Shown here piece after piece: positions 10,930 to 20,924 of a stretch of DNA of 64,000 nucleotides. Each line of letters starts with the position of its first letter. The first letter of the stretch is position 1. The stretch spans positions 394,966,674-395,030,673 of the forward strand of contig CM062289.1 of NCBI GenBank assembly GCA_031216915.1, written 5' to 3'. The stretch is from Pictodentalium vernedei. Lineage: Eukaryota > Mollusca > Scaphopoda > Dentaliida > Dentaliidae. A program made the translations under genes and the position numbers. A model generated the notes under the pieces. The model was not told the DNA's origin and ran no database searches. It was given only the letters and a program-made list of their open reading frames with translations.

Positions 10930-11372
10930 AAAGATCATGAAAAATGGCGTATTTGAAGTTTTATTAACAAATTATGTATTTTCCCATTTTCCCATGATCA
11001 AGTATTATAAGAGAGTAAAGGTACACAACTCACTGGCTTGGAAGATATCTACTTGCCGTATTCAGGTGCCCGACCAACAAAAAAGTGACTAGTTCCCGAG
11101 ATATGTATTGACCCGTTTTAGCGTTAAAAAGTATTGAATTGGGCAAGGGGTATACGAACGTAAAGCTTAATGTCTTAGCTGTCGAATGACATCAACACCT
11201 CGATTACAAATTCAGGTGTTTGATTTTTTTTCTGTGAGTTTGAATAAGGCAGGTAGAAATCTTCTAAGCCAGCGAGTTCATTACCTTGTCCTGCTCATAA
11301 TACTTGATCATGGGAAAATAAATAACTTGTTAATAAAACTTCAAATAAAACATTTTTCATGATCATTGGCAC
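10930..11372. mobile_element. Long inverted repeat, foldback type
   Basis: The left arm includes AAGTTTTATTAACAAATTAT, TGATCAAGTATTAT and CACTGGCTT. The right arm includes the complements AAGCCAGCGAG, ATAATACTTGATCATGGG and TTGTTAATAAAACTTCAAAT. The loop is about 200 bp. No clear target duplication. Confidence 0.65.
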
Positions 11373-11410
11373 ATGTCGAACACCTGTGTGACCAGCTGAG
11401 TGTCCCACAA

Positions 11411-11726
11411 GTAGTGAAGGCTGGCACTATAGGGACAAAGATTTAACACTGAATTTCCCATACCCAAATCCTTGCACCACAGGGACAAAATTAACATAGG
11501 ATTTTCCATAGGGGGCTTGTCCCTATAGTGGCATTTTTGTCCCTATAGTGCTATTTTTGGAGCCAGGAAAAAGATTTTAAAATCTTTTTCCTGGCTCCAA
11601 AAGTGGCACTTTAGGGACAAACCCCGTATAGAGAATCCTATGTTAATTTTGTCCCTATAGTGTCAGTTTTGGAGAATGCGGAATTCAGTGTTAAACCCTT
11701 GCCCCTATAGAGCCAGCCTTCACTAC
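11411..11726. mobile_element. 316-bp foldback element, hAT-like flanks
   Basis: The ends GTAGTGAAGGCTGGC and GCCAGCCTTCACTAC are perfect inverted repeats. The interior is palindromic around AAGATTTTAAAATCTTTTTC and repeats the phrase GGGACAAA. The flanks TCCCACAA (11403-11410) and TCCCACAC (11727-11734) agree at 7 of 8. It occurs only in copy A. Confidence 0.8.
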
Positions 11727-12079
11727 TCCCACACAAGCATCAAATCTAATCTTCAAGAAAGTACACGATTATTATTACCTCTTTAGCGAGTGTTCCTTAG
11801 GCCATTATCGCTAATTTCTGGTGCATAAATACGCGATAACTGCCCAAGTCATCACGTGACGTGCTAGGCCGCTTTTAATTGTATCTCATTTCTATTAGTA
11901 CCCGGAGTCCGACACGTCACTTGACAGAATTAAGCCCCGTTCCAAATCTTCTGTTTCCGCTTTGTAAGTTCGGATGCATGTCGCCCGAGAAAAGCAAACC
12001 TCACAACAGTTATCTTGGTGATTACACCGATTAAAACGGTTTAAACCTCTCTATTGGAACACGAGGGGTCAATATGAAT

Positions 12080-12236
12080 TACGAGATGTTTGGTGGCCGG
12101 ATATGGTGTCTTGTGAGGCGAAGTGAGATCAATATTAGGCGAGGCGTTAGCCGAGCCTAATATTGATCTCACTGAGCCTCACATGACACCATATCCGACC
12201 ACTAAACATCCCGTAGCGTATTTATTATGTCACTGG
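12080..12236. mobile_element. Foldback element, GGGATGTTTAGTGG family
   Basis: Arms containing GGATATGGTGTC and GACACCATATCC plus GAGATCAATATTAGGC and its complement. The right end reads CATCCCGTAGCGTATTTATT. A second member is at 45518-45683. The left end here is eroded. Confidence 0.75.
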
Positions 12237-12476
12237 ATAAAATCCTGTGTGTCCAAGTAGCAAACTTTTGGTTTTCTAGAGAACCAAAACGAAGTACCAG
12301 ACAGTTTTGGTTTCTCAAAGTACCATTATAGTTTGGTTGCTTGGAGTACCAACAATGTGTTGGTTTCCTAAAGTACTATAATTTTGGTACCCCACACGGG
12401 ACAAGTTGAGGACCGCATTTGGTATCACAGAGTACTCAGAGTTTTAGAGTGTTGAAAATCATGTTACCGTTATATA

Positions 12477-12715
12477 TTAACCCTTTTAACCCTAGCGGCC
12501 GTTTTTCCGGCCAGGAATATGATACGTCATAATTTCATAAAACAGGATGGATGCTAAGTGCATGTGTGTGTAGACCAATCAATATTTTCAACGTGCATCC
12601 CCAAGGCTGCACGTTGAAAATATTAATTGGTCTATCCCTAAATAATGAACATGGACTCTTCCAGTTGCTGTCATTGAACTAATATGGAATATACTACCAG
12701 GGTTCGAAGGGTTAA
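12477..12715. mobile_element. Second TTAA-type foldback family, copy A
   Basis: TTAA + CCCTTTTAACCCTAG at the left and CCAGGGTTCGAAGGG + TTAA at the right. The interior has a stem TATTTTCAACGTGCA / TGCACGTTGAAAATA. The termini resemble piggyBac-type ends but differ from the CCCTTTACC family. Counterpart 23689-23933. Confidence 0.8.
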
Positions 12716-12924
12716 CAAAAGCGATTCGATATCTAAGACTCCAGTACTGATGAAATTGTCCTGATTGGAGAAGTTATTGGTGGTGGTGGGAAGGGGGTCA
12801 TCCACACCTTAAACCGTCGTCCCTGTAGCCATCGTATGATCAATCAACTGAGTTCAATGCCTGAGGTGAAAAAGATAACTAGAATTCCGAAGCAAAAAGA
12901 AGTCGTTGGATCATAAACAGTGGC

Positions 12925-12957
12925 AGTCAATGGGGGGGGGGGGGGGGGGGAGGGGTG
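12925..12957 (+). repeat. Poly-G run
   Basis: A run of about 20 G; the matching run in copy B near 24152-24170 has a different length, as expected for slippage. Confidence 0.9.
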
Positions 12958-13073
12958 GGCTAAGGAGCGACCGCCCTAAGCGGCATCTCTTTGGGCAGTA
13001 GAATATGTCAATAAAGTCTTGTACTCCTGAAGTCTACATGTATATGAAGCCAGCCATCAAAAAATACTTAGCC

Positions 13074-13170
13074 ATGCATGGGGATGGGCCACACTTAAGT
13101 TTACCTCGGGCGACGGATTGCCGCCCGAGGTAAACTTAAGTGTGGCCTATCCCCATGCATGGCTAAGTAT
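13074..13170. repeat. 97-bp near-perfect palindrome, copy A
   Basis: Arms ATACTTAGCCATGCATGGGG and its complement, with a stem through CACACTTAAGTTTACCTCGG and a small loop (CGACGGATTGCCG). One mismatch in the outer arm. Counterpart 24274-24380. Confidence 0.9.
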
Positions 13171-13204
13171 GTTAAAGAATCAGATTCGAGTCAATTTTAC
13201 AAAA

Positions 13205-13533
13205 TAAAAAGTTTAAGGTCACATAGTGACAGTTTTACGGGCGGAGGAAGCCGGAGTACCCGGAAAGAACACCGAGCATCGACGAGCAACTGTCAGCTCC
13301 TCAAGATTTTAACTCTGTTCAAGCTCCGCTCAAGCAGGGTTACAGCGGTTGAAGACATGTGCACCATCGACGTGCAGTACGCCTTAGTACACGGCGTCAT
13401 CATGCCCCCATGTAGGCAACCGGGATAAAGTGCCTTACCCAAGGACACAACGCGGGTCGTCCCGGGCGGGGATCGAACTCGGAACCTCTACCATAGAAGT
13501 CCAACAGTCTACCACTGAGCCACCGTGCTCCCT
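13205..13533 (-). mobile_element. tRNA-headed SINE, third head type, copy A
   Basis: The complement of the right end reads TGGCTCAGTGGTAGACTG (A box) and GAGTTCGATCCCCG (B box). The body matches 7086. It lacks about 25 bases near the tail that copy B keeps at 24435-24460. Confidence 0.85.
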
Positions 13534-13847
13534 CATATAATGATGAAATGTGATACACGTATTAGCTATTTAAAAACTTTTGTTGTGTTATTCCCCGCAG
13601 TTTAGTCAATATTTGAAGTTCGATAATTGTGACCGTCACACTCATCAGTGTCAATTGGTTAATTTGGTTTCGACCAATTAAACTTAAAAAGCAAATTAGG
13701 GTTGGTACCCCGCCAAATAACAGTGATGTCCAGTTGGCAACAAAGGAAACTCGGCAATTATCCAGTTGAAAAGTGCTTTTAGTTCAATTTTCGTGTAGAC
13801 TGGTTGTTACATGGGAGGTGTGTGATAAATACAGAACCACACATGTG

Positions 13848-13968
13848 TTCGAACGGATAAGAATTATTGCAGTCGATTGCTTTGGCTCCGGATATCACTC
13901 GAGCCTTCGGTTCTCGGGATATCCTGGGCCAAAACAATCTCGTGCGATAATTCTTAACCCATTCAAAT
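13848..13968. repeat. Foldback repeat, copy A
   Basis: Arms around GATAAGAATTATTGCAGTCG and CGTGCGATAATTCTTA, with inner CTTTGGC / GCCAAAA and CCGGATATC / GATATCC. The 119-residue plus-strand frame crossing it is shared with copy B only because the copies are recent. Confidence 0.7.
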
Positions 13969-14129
13969 GTATGTGCGGTTCTGTCTGCGTTCCTTTATAC
14001 GAGAGTAAATCTAATTACCCAAATAGACCCGTCAATCCAATCCCACCAAATCACCCAAAACTACCCACATCTACCCAGGAACGCACCCACAGAACATACT
14101 TCCATCCTAGTATAAGCCGTTGGATCACA

Positions 14130-14335
14130 TAGCAATCACGTGGTGCCATAGAAACCAAAATGGCGGTATCGTGTATATAAAATGGACGTCGGAAACATGT
14201 GCCCCATAACAACTCGCGCTGCGCACTAAAACCACATATCAATATGGGGATGGCGTCAAAAGTTGGACACTTACGCGGGCTACTATGACAACCCAACATG
14301 GCGTAACTGCTCACATGACTATGATGTCACTTCCT
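14130..14335. repeat. Dispersed ~200-bp repeat, copy A
   Basis: Phrases such as CACGTGGTGCCATAGAAACC, AAAATGG, CTATGACAACC and CATGGCGTAAC recur in order at 25375-25575 (copy B) and, diverged, at 31445-31690. No ends recognised. Confidence 0.7.
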
Positions 14336-14339
14336 AGGT

Positions 14340-15343
14340 TCACCACTAGGTCTATCCAATTAGACCCGATCCATCGCTCTCCGACTACTGACGAACACGA
14401 CCGGGGTATCCCTCTCTTGTCAGTGGGGTCGGGGGATCTCGTGGGGAAATGGAGGCCGGTGTGAGGCCCGCGTGGGAGCTTGGCCTATAGCTGTATTCAG
14501 GGGGTACGGTATCATCAACGATAATGTGTTATCGCCGACAATATCGTATCCCTGGAACCGGTGCTTGTAAAAAAATTGAATTACAAAAAAATAGGAGGGG
14601 CGTGCGCTGGATGTGCGCCCTCTATATCCGCCCATAATTCAAATCTCCACAAACTCACCTTAGCAACGCCCCTGGGGAACGGCATAGGCAAAATTGCATC
14701 AACGCAAATGTTTGCTTTGGCCTACTTGCTGTTTTTACCCACAATTATTCGATTTATTTTTATGATATACAAAACCAATAATTATTTGGAAAAATACACT
14801 TTGTACACCAAGATTCAACGTTGAACAATGCTGTCGGGAATGTCGCGAAAATGACCGATTCAAGGAAGTGTAAATCTTGACAGTTCCGACTGTGGTGGAT
14901 CAAGTTCTTTCTGATAAATTATTCCAACTACGCAACCAAGAAATAACTTCGTCGAAGTCATGCCTTGATGATGTAGTTGAAATTAGTTGGAAAAACTTTT
15001 AACTTCTCGGAAACTTATTTGTGGAGAAATAAAAAAAATACATGTAAAAAAATAGTCGTGGCGCAACTTCTCGCACTTAATTTACTCCCCCAATTGGCTA
15101 TGCCACCCCATCGCCCCATTGTCCATACCGGATACTATGAACGTCCACAATTTGTGTATAACTGACTGTGTATGACTTGTGTATGGCGCAATGCCAAACA
15201 CAGAGGCAGCGGAAGCTCGATACAAGTGGAGGAGTTCAACTTGTCAGGGCTACCAAAGTTCGGCCCATTGGGTGAAAAGTTACAATCGTACATGTACAGT
15301 CTCTCGTTTAGATGAGCATGCTGCGGTGTGGTCACTGTCCTGT
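14340..15343. other. No gene recognised downstream of the oxidoreductase
   Basis: About 1 kb with only short frames that match nothing. It is closely matched in copy B (25580-26582). Confidence 0.5.
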
Positions 15344-15421
15344 CCATTTTTTCTACTTCAATCACCTTCCAACCCGAAGGCTAGCTTTCGGGTTGGAAGA
15401 TGGGTGAAGTAGAAGAAATGG
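15344..15421. repeat. 78-bp palindrome, copy A
   Basis: Arms CCTTCCAACCCGAAGG / CTTTCGGGTTGGAAG extend outward through CTACTTCA / TGAAGTAG. The loop is about 4 bases. Counterpart 26583-26661. Confidence 0.9.
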
Positions 15422-15942
15422 ACCGAAGCTTCCGAAGGTAGAATTCTTTTGCCAAATGTTGCTTAGATTTGCAAATAATATATTCCAAAAATGCCTGTTT
15501 TTGACACGTTTGCGTGCGTCATTGTGTATCCGCGCAACATGCCTGTGGGAAATGTGCCCCCTGGTTCCGCCGCATCTGGCCAAGCAAGTCCAGTTATCAA
15601 ATATTGTCTCGTTTGAAAGTAGATACATGAGTACCAGCAAGAACGAATCGATTTCAAAGTCACCAATCCAGACGAAAACGTCCCAAGTGGAAAATTTACT
15701 GGGGTGTCACTACCCCCCCCCCCCCACCCCCCGACTGCTGTTTCTAGAATCGGATGGAACTTTCTCCCCATCCACACTTCTTTATCTGGTTTTATAAGAA
15801 AAATACACGTGCTTTTTAGTTTTAAACAAAATGCAGTTTTTTTCAATCCCGGAGTTATCGAAAGTGTTCAGTTTTCTTTACTACCGGCTAAAGGTTCAAC
15901 AACTGATGTGATCTGATAATAGGTTCCATGTATACTCTTAAG
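15422..15942. other. Gene-proximal intergenic, no second gene
   Basis: Includes a C-run at about 15713-15730. The two-strand frames around 15456-15846 are not recognisable. On the gene strand this region lies just past the polyadenylation signal. Confidence 0.5.
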
Positions 15943-15948
15943 TTTATT
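15943..15948 (-). promoter_or_regulatory. Polyadenylation signal AATAAA overlapping the stop
   Basis: On the minus strand the TAA stop is followed at once by AATAAA, which uses the last A of the stop. If used, the 3' UTR would be only a few tens of bases. The same arrangement is kept in copy B. Confidence 0.6.
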
Positions 15949-16937
15949 TAAGGTACCAGTACAGTTTTTCCTTTACTGGGCGTCTTTGATTTACTCTCCA
16001 TTTCACAATGAAGCTCTTTTGCTTTCTCCAGCGGAAGGATCCTCCCTATAACAGGCCTAAGCCAACCCGCGTTCATGCCTTCTTGAACTGCGACGTGCAT
16101 CCTGTCGATTTCATCTTTGCTGGAAACGAAAAGAGAAACAGCGGTAACCGTCGTTTCCTTTCCCATTAACATTTCGGGTTCGATGTTGACGAATCCAAGG
16201 GACCCAATAACAACTATTCGCCCATTTCTATCTGCAAGTTGCAAGTCTTTCGCAAGATTTTTGTTTGCCAACATTTCCAGAATGATGTCCACACCTTGTC
16301 TTTTTGGTTTAATAAACTCAAATATTTCATCTGCGTATCCGTCATTATTGTGATTGACCGCGAAATCTGCTCCGGTTTTTCTAACTATTTCGAGACCCTC
16401 TTCAGAACCAGCAGTCCCAATTACTGTTAACCCTCGTGATTTTGCCATTTGCACGGCAGCTAATCCTACACCGCCACTAGCTCCATTAATGAGGACAAGC
16501 TCGCCCTTCTTTGCATTTGCTTTTGTGAACAAAGCCTTGAAGGTCGTAAAATATGGTATTCCTATCGCGGCACCTTGTTCAAAAGTTAGATTCTCTGGTA
16601 GGTGACCAACGCAGTCCTCCTCGGCGACCAGATATTCAGCATAAGTTCCCAGCTTTGTTGGCCCATGTGATGAATACACTCTATCTCCTTTCTTAAATTT
16701 CTTAACTCCAGGTCCAACTGATTCCACGATGCCCGCTGCATCATATCCTGGTATGTACGGGAGGTCGGGCAAATAGAAAAACGCACCAGCTCGAACATAA
16801 GTGTCCACTGGATTCACTCCGATAGCATGAACCCTAATACACACTTCTCGTTCTTTCTTAGCACAAACACGTGGGTGTTGGGAAACCTCAAGAACATCGG
16901 GGCCCCCAAAACGTCGAATTACTGCAGCTTTCATCAT
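15948..16937 (-). CDS. CRYZ: Quinone oxidoreductase, zeta-crystallin type, copy A
   Basis: Encodes a zinc-free medium-chain dehydrogenase/reductase that transfers hydride from NADPH to quinones or alkenals in the cytosol. The 329-residue frame is uninterrupted and equals human zeta-crystallin in length. Signs of the family: N-terminal GVNPVDTY (active-site Tyr at residue 47, aligning with human Tyr53), PGYDAAG, GAAIGIPYFT near 122, the Rossmann NADPH motif GASGGVGLAA at 152-161, EMLANKNLAKDL and RPVIG near the C-terminus. The start chosen is ATG at 16937; an upstream in-frame GTG at 16943 is not a likely eukaryotic start, and a TGA precedes it. Vertebrate CRYZ genes contain introns, so an intronless copy suggests a retrocopy origin or lineage intron loss. 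Odd point: residue 247 is Leu in the GSxG loop where copy B and human have Arg. Function is inferred from family. Confidence 0.92.
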   Translation of the reverse strand: MMKAAVIRRFGGPDVLEVSQHPRVCAKKEREVCIRVHAIGVNPVDTYVRAGAFFYLPDLPYIPGYDAAGIVESVGPGVKKFKKGDRVYSSHGPTKLGTYAEYLVAEEDCVGHLPENLTFEQGAAIGIPYFTTFKALFTKANAKKGELVLINGASGGVGLAAVQMAKSRGLTVIGTAGSEEGLEIVRKTGADFAVNHNNDGYADEIFEFIKPKRQGVDIILEMLANKNLAKDLQLADRNGRIVVIGSLGFVNIEPEMLMGKETTVTAVSLFVSSKDEIDRMHVAVQEGMNAGWLRPVIGRILPLEKAKELHCEMESKSKTPSKGKTVLVP

Positions 16938-16956
16938 TTTCACGAAGTTAATGTTA

Positions 16957-17560
16957 GTAATACGGAGAGAGAATAAAGGAATGCGATAATTGCCTCACTT
17001 GAAATTCTGTCACAGAAACCAAAATATGTACAGGGGAAACTACGGAATACGGTTAGCGTCACTTATAAATCAATTTTTATGACGTAATTTTATCACTTGC
17101 CATGTTGTAAATACGGCATACTATATCGTAATTGCGAATTATATCGTAATCACGACCATAGAAATCGGAAAAAAGTCTTTTTTAATATCCGATTTCTATG
17201 ATCACGACAGAGTACATCACAATTACGACATAACTGACTCTGAATTACGACATACTAAGTAATACGGAGAGAGAATAAAGGAATGCGATAATTGCCTCAC
17301 TTGAAATTCTGTCACAGAAACCAAAATATGTACAGGGGAAACTACGGAATACGGTTAGCGTCACTTATAAATCAATTTTTATGACGTAATTTTACCACTT
17401 GCCATGTTGTAAATACGGCATACTATATCGTAATTGCGAATTATATCGTAATCACGACCATAGAAATCGGTAAAAAGTCTTTTTTTATATCCGATTTCTA
17501 TGATCACGACAGAGTACATCACAATTACGACATAACTGACTCTGAATTACGACATACTAT
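16957..17560 (+). repeat. 302-bp tandem duplication upstream of the gene
   Basis: GTAATACGGAGAGAGAATAA begins at 16957 and again at 17259. The intervening 302 bases are repeated almost exactly, including the hairpin ATAGAAATCGGA / TCCGATTTCTAT. Copy B has one unit (from 28206). It lies 5' of the oxidoreductase, so it doubles any promoter element there. Confidence 0.95.
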
Positions 17561-17786
17561 GACGTAATTACAACTTCAGTATCTCGTAAAATTTCGACTT
17601 TTCACATCGTAATTACGCCATAATTTATCTCGTAATTACGATTCAGTATGTCGTAATTACGCCATAACTTACCTCGTAATTTACGACATGGTATGTCGTA
17701 CTTACGACTTATGCCATATAGCGATTTCCTGATTGCGACACAGTGTGTTGTAATTACGATTTAATATAGTATAAATTATGTCGTAA
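17545..17786. repeat. Cluster of CGTAATTACG-type short palindromes, copy A
   Basis: At least eight variants of TCGTAATTACGA, TCGTAATTACG or GACGTAATTAC occur within 240 bases on both strands. The array is degenerate rather than exact. The right boundary of the duplicated unit falls inside it (GTCGTAA joined to TTATCTCCGCC). Confidence 0.8.
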
Positions 17787-18012
17787 TTATCTCCGCCAAC
17801 ATGCATGGTGTATGTACATGATGATTTAACTGGCTGAGTGCTGGAAGCCACTATCTGGGCTTTCCAAAAAATGAAGTTACTACAGCAAAAATCAACATTA
17901 TCCTTTCTTGCGCCACATATTCAGTCAAACACAGATAATATTTTGTGCATTTAAATTTGTTCTATTACAAATCATTGGAGAGTGCCTGGAGGCACTCTCC
18001 AAGAATTTCAGT
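17787..18012. mobile_element. Foldback element, left half only, copy B
   Basis: Starts TTATCTCCGCCAACATG and keeps the hairpin GGAGAGTGCCTGGAGGCACTC, then breaks off at about 18012. The right inverted end present in copy A is deleted. Confidence 0.75.
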
Positions 18013-18282
18013 AAACAGATTTTGTTGATAGATTTGCTCTTATTTTATTTTTCTCAAGTTGTTTGATTTAATTATTCGACTATTTAATTTATAATAGAAA
18101 AATATGATCGAATTGTCAGAAACCTGACGATATTTGTGACTATTTTCAGGTTTTGGGGTTCGAGTTTTATATCGACAAATATTCCAAATACGTCACCAAG
18201 TCACACCATCTTCGAAAAAGTCATGCCTTGATGATATAGATGGAATATTTCATCTGTGGTGACTTGAGTCAGGACTGTCGGG

Positions 18283-18566
18283 ATTTATTTATTTACTGGG
18301 ATTTAACAACACTTTCGACAGCCAGGGTCACCTCGCGTCGGACAGTTTTGTGGGTGGAGGAAACCCGGAGAGAACTACCAAACAACTGCCAGTCTCCACA
18401 ACGTACTAACTCTACACAAGCAGGGTTAGCACTGGTTGAAGACAAGAGCACACCATCGACTAAGTGTCGTGCCCAAGGACACAACGCAGTGACCTCTGGC
18501 GGGGAACGAACCGTGGACCTTTCGGCTTGAAGTCCAATTCTGTAACGACTGAGCCACCGGGCTCCC
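18283..18566 (-). mobile_element. tRNA-headed SINE, copy B of 6552
   Basis: Same orientation, ends and flanks as 6552-6835, with scattered substitutions. Inherited by segmental duplication, not an independent insertion. Confidence 0.8.
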
Positions 18567-18816
18567 ACGACAGTCGGGGAAAACTGGGTTTATACCTACC
18601 ACCCCCCCCCCCCCTCCAGTCGTTCTTCTTCTCAACGCCCTGTCTCTACTTGGCAAGAGAGCAGAGTTTTCCAAGAGTAGGTCGTTACAAGATTCTGAAC
18701 TCTTGTTGGAATAACAGTAGACAGGCTTATCCAACTTGTTTACCTTTTACCATGTCGAGTGCTGAATTAACTGGAAGTGCAATTCTCGCTAGGCTTTACA
18801 GTATGTAGTTCGTAGT

Positions 18817-19187
18817 GGGGGCGCGGTGGCTCAGTAGGTAGAGGTGCAGGCTGCAAGCCGAGAGGTCCTCGGTTCGAATCCCACCTGCGGCAACCGCGTT
18901 GTGTGCCTTGGGCAAGACACTTCACCCCCATTGCCCACATGGAGGCACGGTGGCGTTGTGTACTAAGGCGTACTGCACGTCGATGGTGCACCTGTCTTCA
19001 ACCAATGCTAACCCTGCTTGTGTGGAGTTGGTATGTTCAGGAGCTGACAGTTGCTCGCCGTTGCTCGGTGGTTCTCTCCGGGTACTTCGGCTTCCTCCAC
19101 CCGTAAAACTGTCATGGTCATGATTAGCCATTGTGCAGAAATATATGACCTTAAACACCAATAAATAAATAAATAAATAAATAAATA
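18817..19187 (+). mobile_element. Complete tRNA-headed SINE, copy B of 7086
   Basis: A box and B box intact. The 14-bp duplication ATGTAGTTCGTAGT is preserved (18803-18816 and 19188-19201). The (AATA)n tail is shorter than in copy A. Confidence 0.95.
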
Positions 19188-19279
19188 ATGTAGTTCGTAG
19201 TTGTGCTTCATATTAATCTATTTGAAGTGAAATTATTTCGTCTTTGTGGATCCCCCCTTGCTATGTATTTCTGAAGGTA

Positions 19280-19350
19280 TTTGATGTAACAAATAAGCCG
19301 AGAGAAAATACCCAGAGGGTATTTTCTCTCAGCTTATTTGTTACATCAAA
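19280..19350. repeat. Hairpin repeat, TTTGATGTAACAAA family, copy B
   Basis: Counterpart of 7556-7626. The arms are slightly more perfect here (AAATAAGC / GCTTATTT). Confidence 0.85.
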
Positions 19351-19351
19351 T

Positions 19352-20099
19352 GACAAATTGCGAATGCCATTGTTGCTTTCAGTATGCGGCTTTAGGTTTC
19401 GTTACAGTTATTATTTAAATTTAAATTAAACTTCAAATTTAAATAAATCAACTTGAAACTGATGTCGGGGTGCCTACTTTGGGCGAGGGGGGCCCTATCA
19501 GCCTTGGGTAGCTGGGCTACATACATGGGAATTGGGCACAAATGATGGAGTAGCCTAACATATTTTTGGCACACGGGGTAAGGAGGCCTTACAAATTTGA
19601 GCGCAAGGGGGTAGCCTGATTTGGGCTTAAATGATGCAACGGCTTTACACATTTGGGCGCAGGAGGTCTCAAAGGGGATGGGGTGGCCTTGCAGACTTGG
19701 GCACCTGGGGGTGGGGGTGGTGGAGGCCTTACAAATTTGGTCAAGAACCCGGAGTCATGATCCCAAGATCCACCAAAAGAGGGCAGATGTGAACCTTCTA
19801 TACTACTTATACCGAAACACCGAACCGATACCGATATCATGAGGATACCGAAAAACCGAACCGAACCCATCATTGAAGACTGAAACTGTCTGAATTTTCA
19901 TATTTTCCTACAATCCCTATTTATAAGGCCGTATTGTGGCAGCTGAAGGGTCCATTTTCATGAAAGAAGTGACTGATTTTTTTCTGTTTTGATAACCGTT
20001 GAGTTCCTGGGAAATTGTCCAGAATTCCCACAAATCTACAACCTGTACATGAGAGCAAATGTGCCCGTAGGTACTTGCAAATTGGAATTTACTCTCAGG
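19352..20099. other. No gene; copy B of 7630-8364
   Basis: Interspersed G-rich repeat phrases and the first half of the ~300-bp tandem duplication, as in copy A. No protein recognised. Confidence 0.5.
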
Positions 20100-20814
20100 T
20101 AGAGGTTGGCAATATACCGAAAAACCGAACCAATACTGATATCATGGGGATACCAAAAAATCGAACCGGATCCCTCATTGAATACCAAAATTGTCTGAAG
20201 TTTCATATTTTCATACTTTAGTTACTTAAAGGGATTTGTTATGGCTGGATAGTAGTTGAAGAGGTCATTTTCCAGAAACAAGTGACTGGTGTTCGTTTCA
20301 GTTTTGTTAACCCTTAGAGGCCTAGGCAACTGTCCTGAATTCCCACTGGACTACAACCTGTACATGTCCAGTTATTTAGCAGTGATTTCTAGTCAAGTCT
20401 TGGCTGCCTGTTAAGGCAGCCAAGACTTGACTAGATATCACTGCTCATGTGATTTATCTATCGTCAGCAGAACCTCCTTATGGTGGGATGTTACATGTTC
20501 TGAGATCGCAACAGCCTGATATTGGTCTTTGAAGGTTAAGATGTGTTTAGAACAAGTCACAAAATTACTATAGATATGATTTATGTTGGCAAAAGAAAGC
20601 CAGTGTTGAGCTCACTGGGAGTGGTAAAATGCCACTGTGGTAGAATGATAGAAGAACAAAGTATTCAGTATTTTCCAGATGTTAATTCCCCTTTGGTATT
20701 ATCAGCAGATCTCAGTCAAGTCATATACCGAATACCGAACCGATACCGCAATATAGCTCCATAAAAATACCGAAACCGATACCGAACTCAAAATTCCAAT
20801 ACCGCCCATCTCTG
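20100..20814. mobile_element. Possible hAT-like element, copy B of 8365
   Basis: Same ends as copy A, with the last bases CGCCCATCTCTG (A to G at the terminal position). The hairpin near 20382-20450 is retained. Confidence 0.5.
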
Positions 20815-20924
20815 AAGAGTTCAAAATTTCAAGAGAACTTTAAAAGAAATTATCCCTGGCCAAATGCACTAGAGGTGTGACTGTCCCCGATGGGCCTGTC
20901 CATACCCCCTCTGCCATTATTCTA

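Larger units (their letters stand above)
10801..12244. other. 1.44-kb segment present only in copy A
   Basis: Copy B jumps from the C-run at about 23440 straight to GTGTGTCCAAGTA, equivalent to position 12245 here. The segment holds three foldback structures (10930-11370, 11411-11726, about 12080-12235) and no gene. Whether A gained it or B lost it is not decided by these two copies alone. Confidence 0.8.
5759..17786 (+). repeat. Segmental duplication, copy A
   Basis: Sequence from TTATCTCCGCC at 5759 onward is matched in order at 17787-28733. The offset starts near 12.03 kb and falls to 11.24 kb as indels accumulate. The unit carries SINEs, a 155-bp tandem array, foldbacks and one oxidoreductase gene. 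A-only parts include about 5988-6273, 10801-12244 and one extra 302-bp unit at 16957-17560. Confidence 0.95.

Noticed and set aside
13773-14132. 119-residue open frame conserved between 13773-14132 and 25011-25370
   Set aside because: Both copies come from the same recent duplication, so similarity is expected without selection. The frame runs across a foldback repeat and matches no family I know.
16938-16943. GTG start two codons upstream of the oxidoreductase ATG
   Set aside because: Eukaryotic nuclear genes rarely start at GTG, and the ATG at 16937 gives the family's usual 329-residue length.
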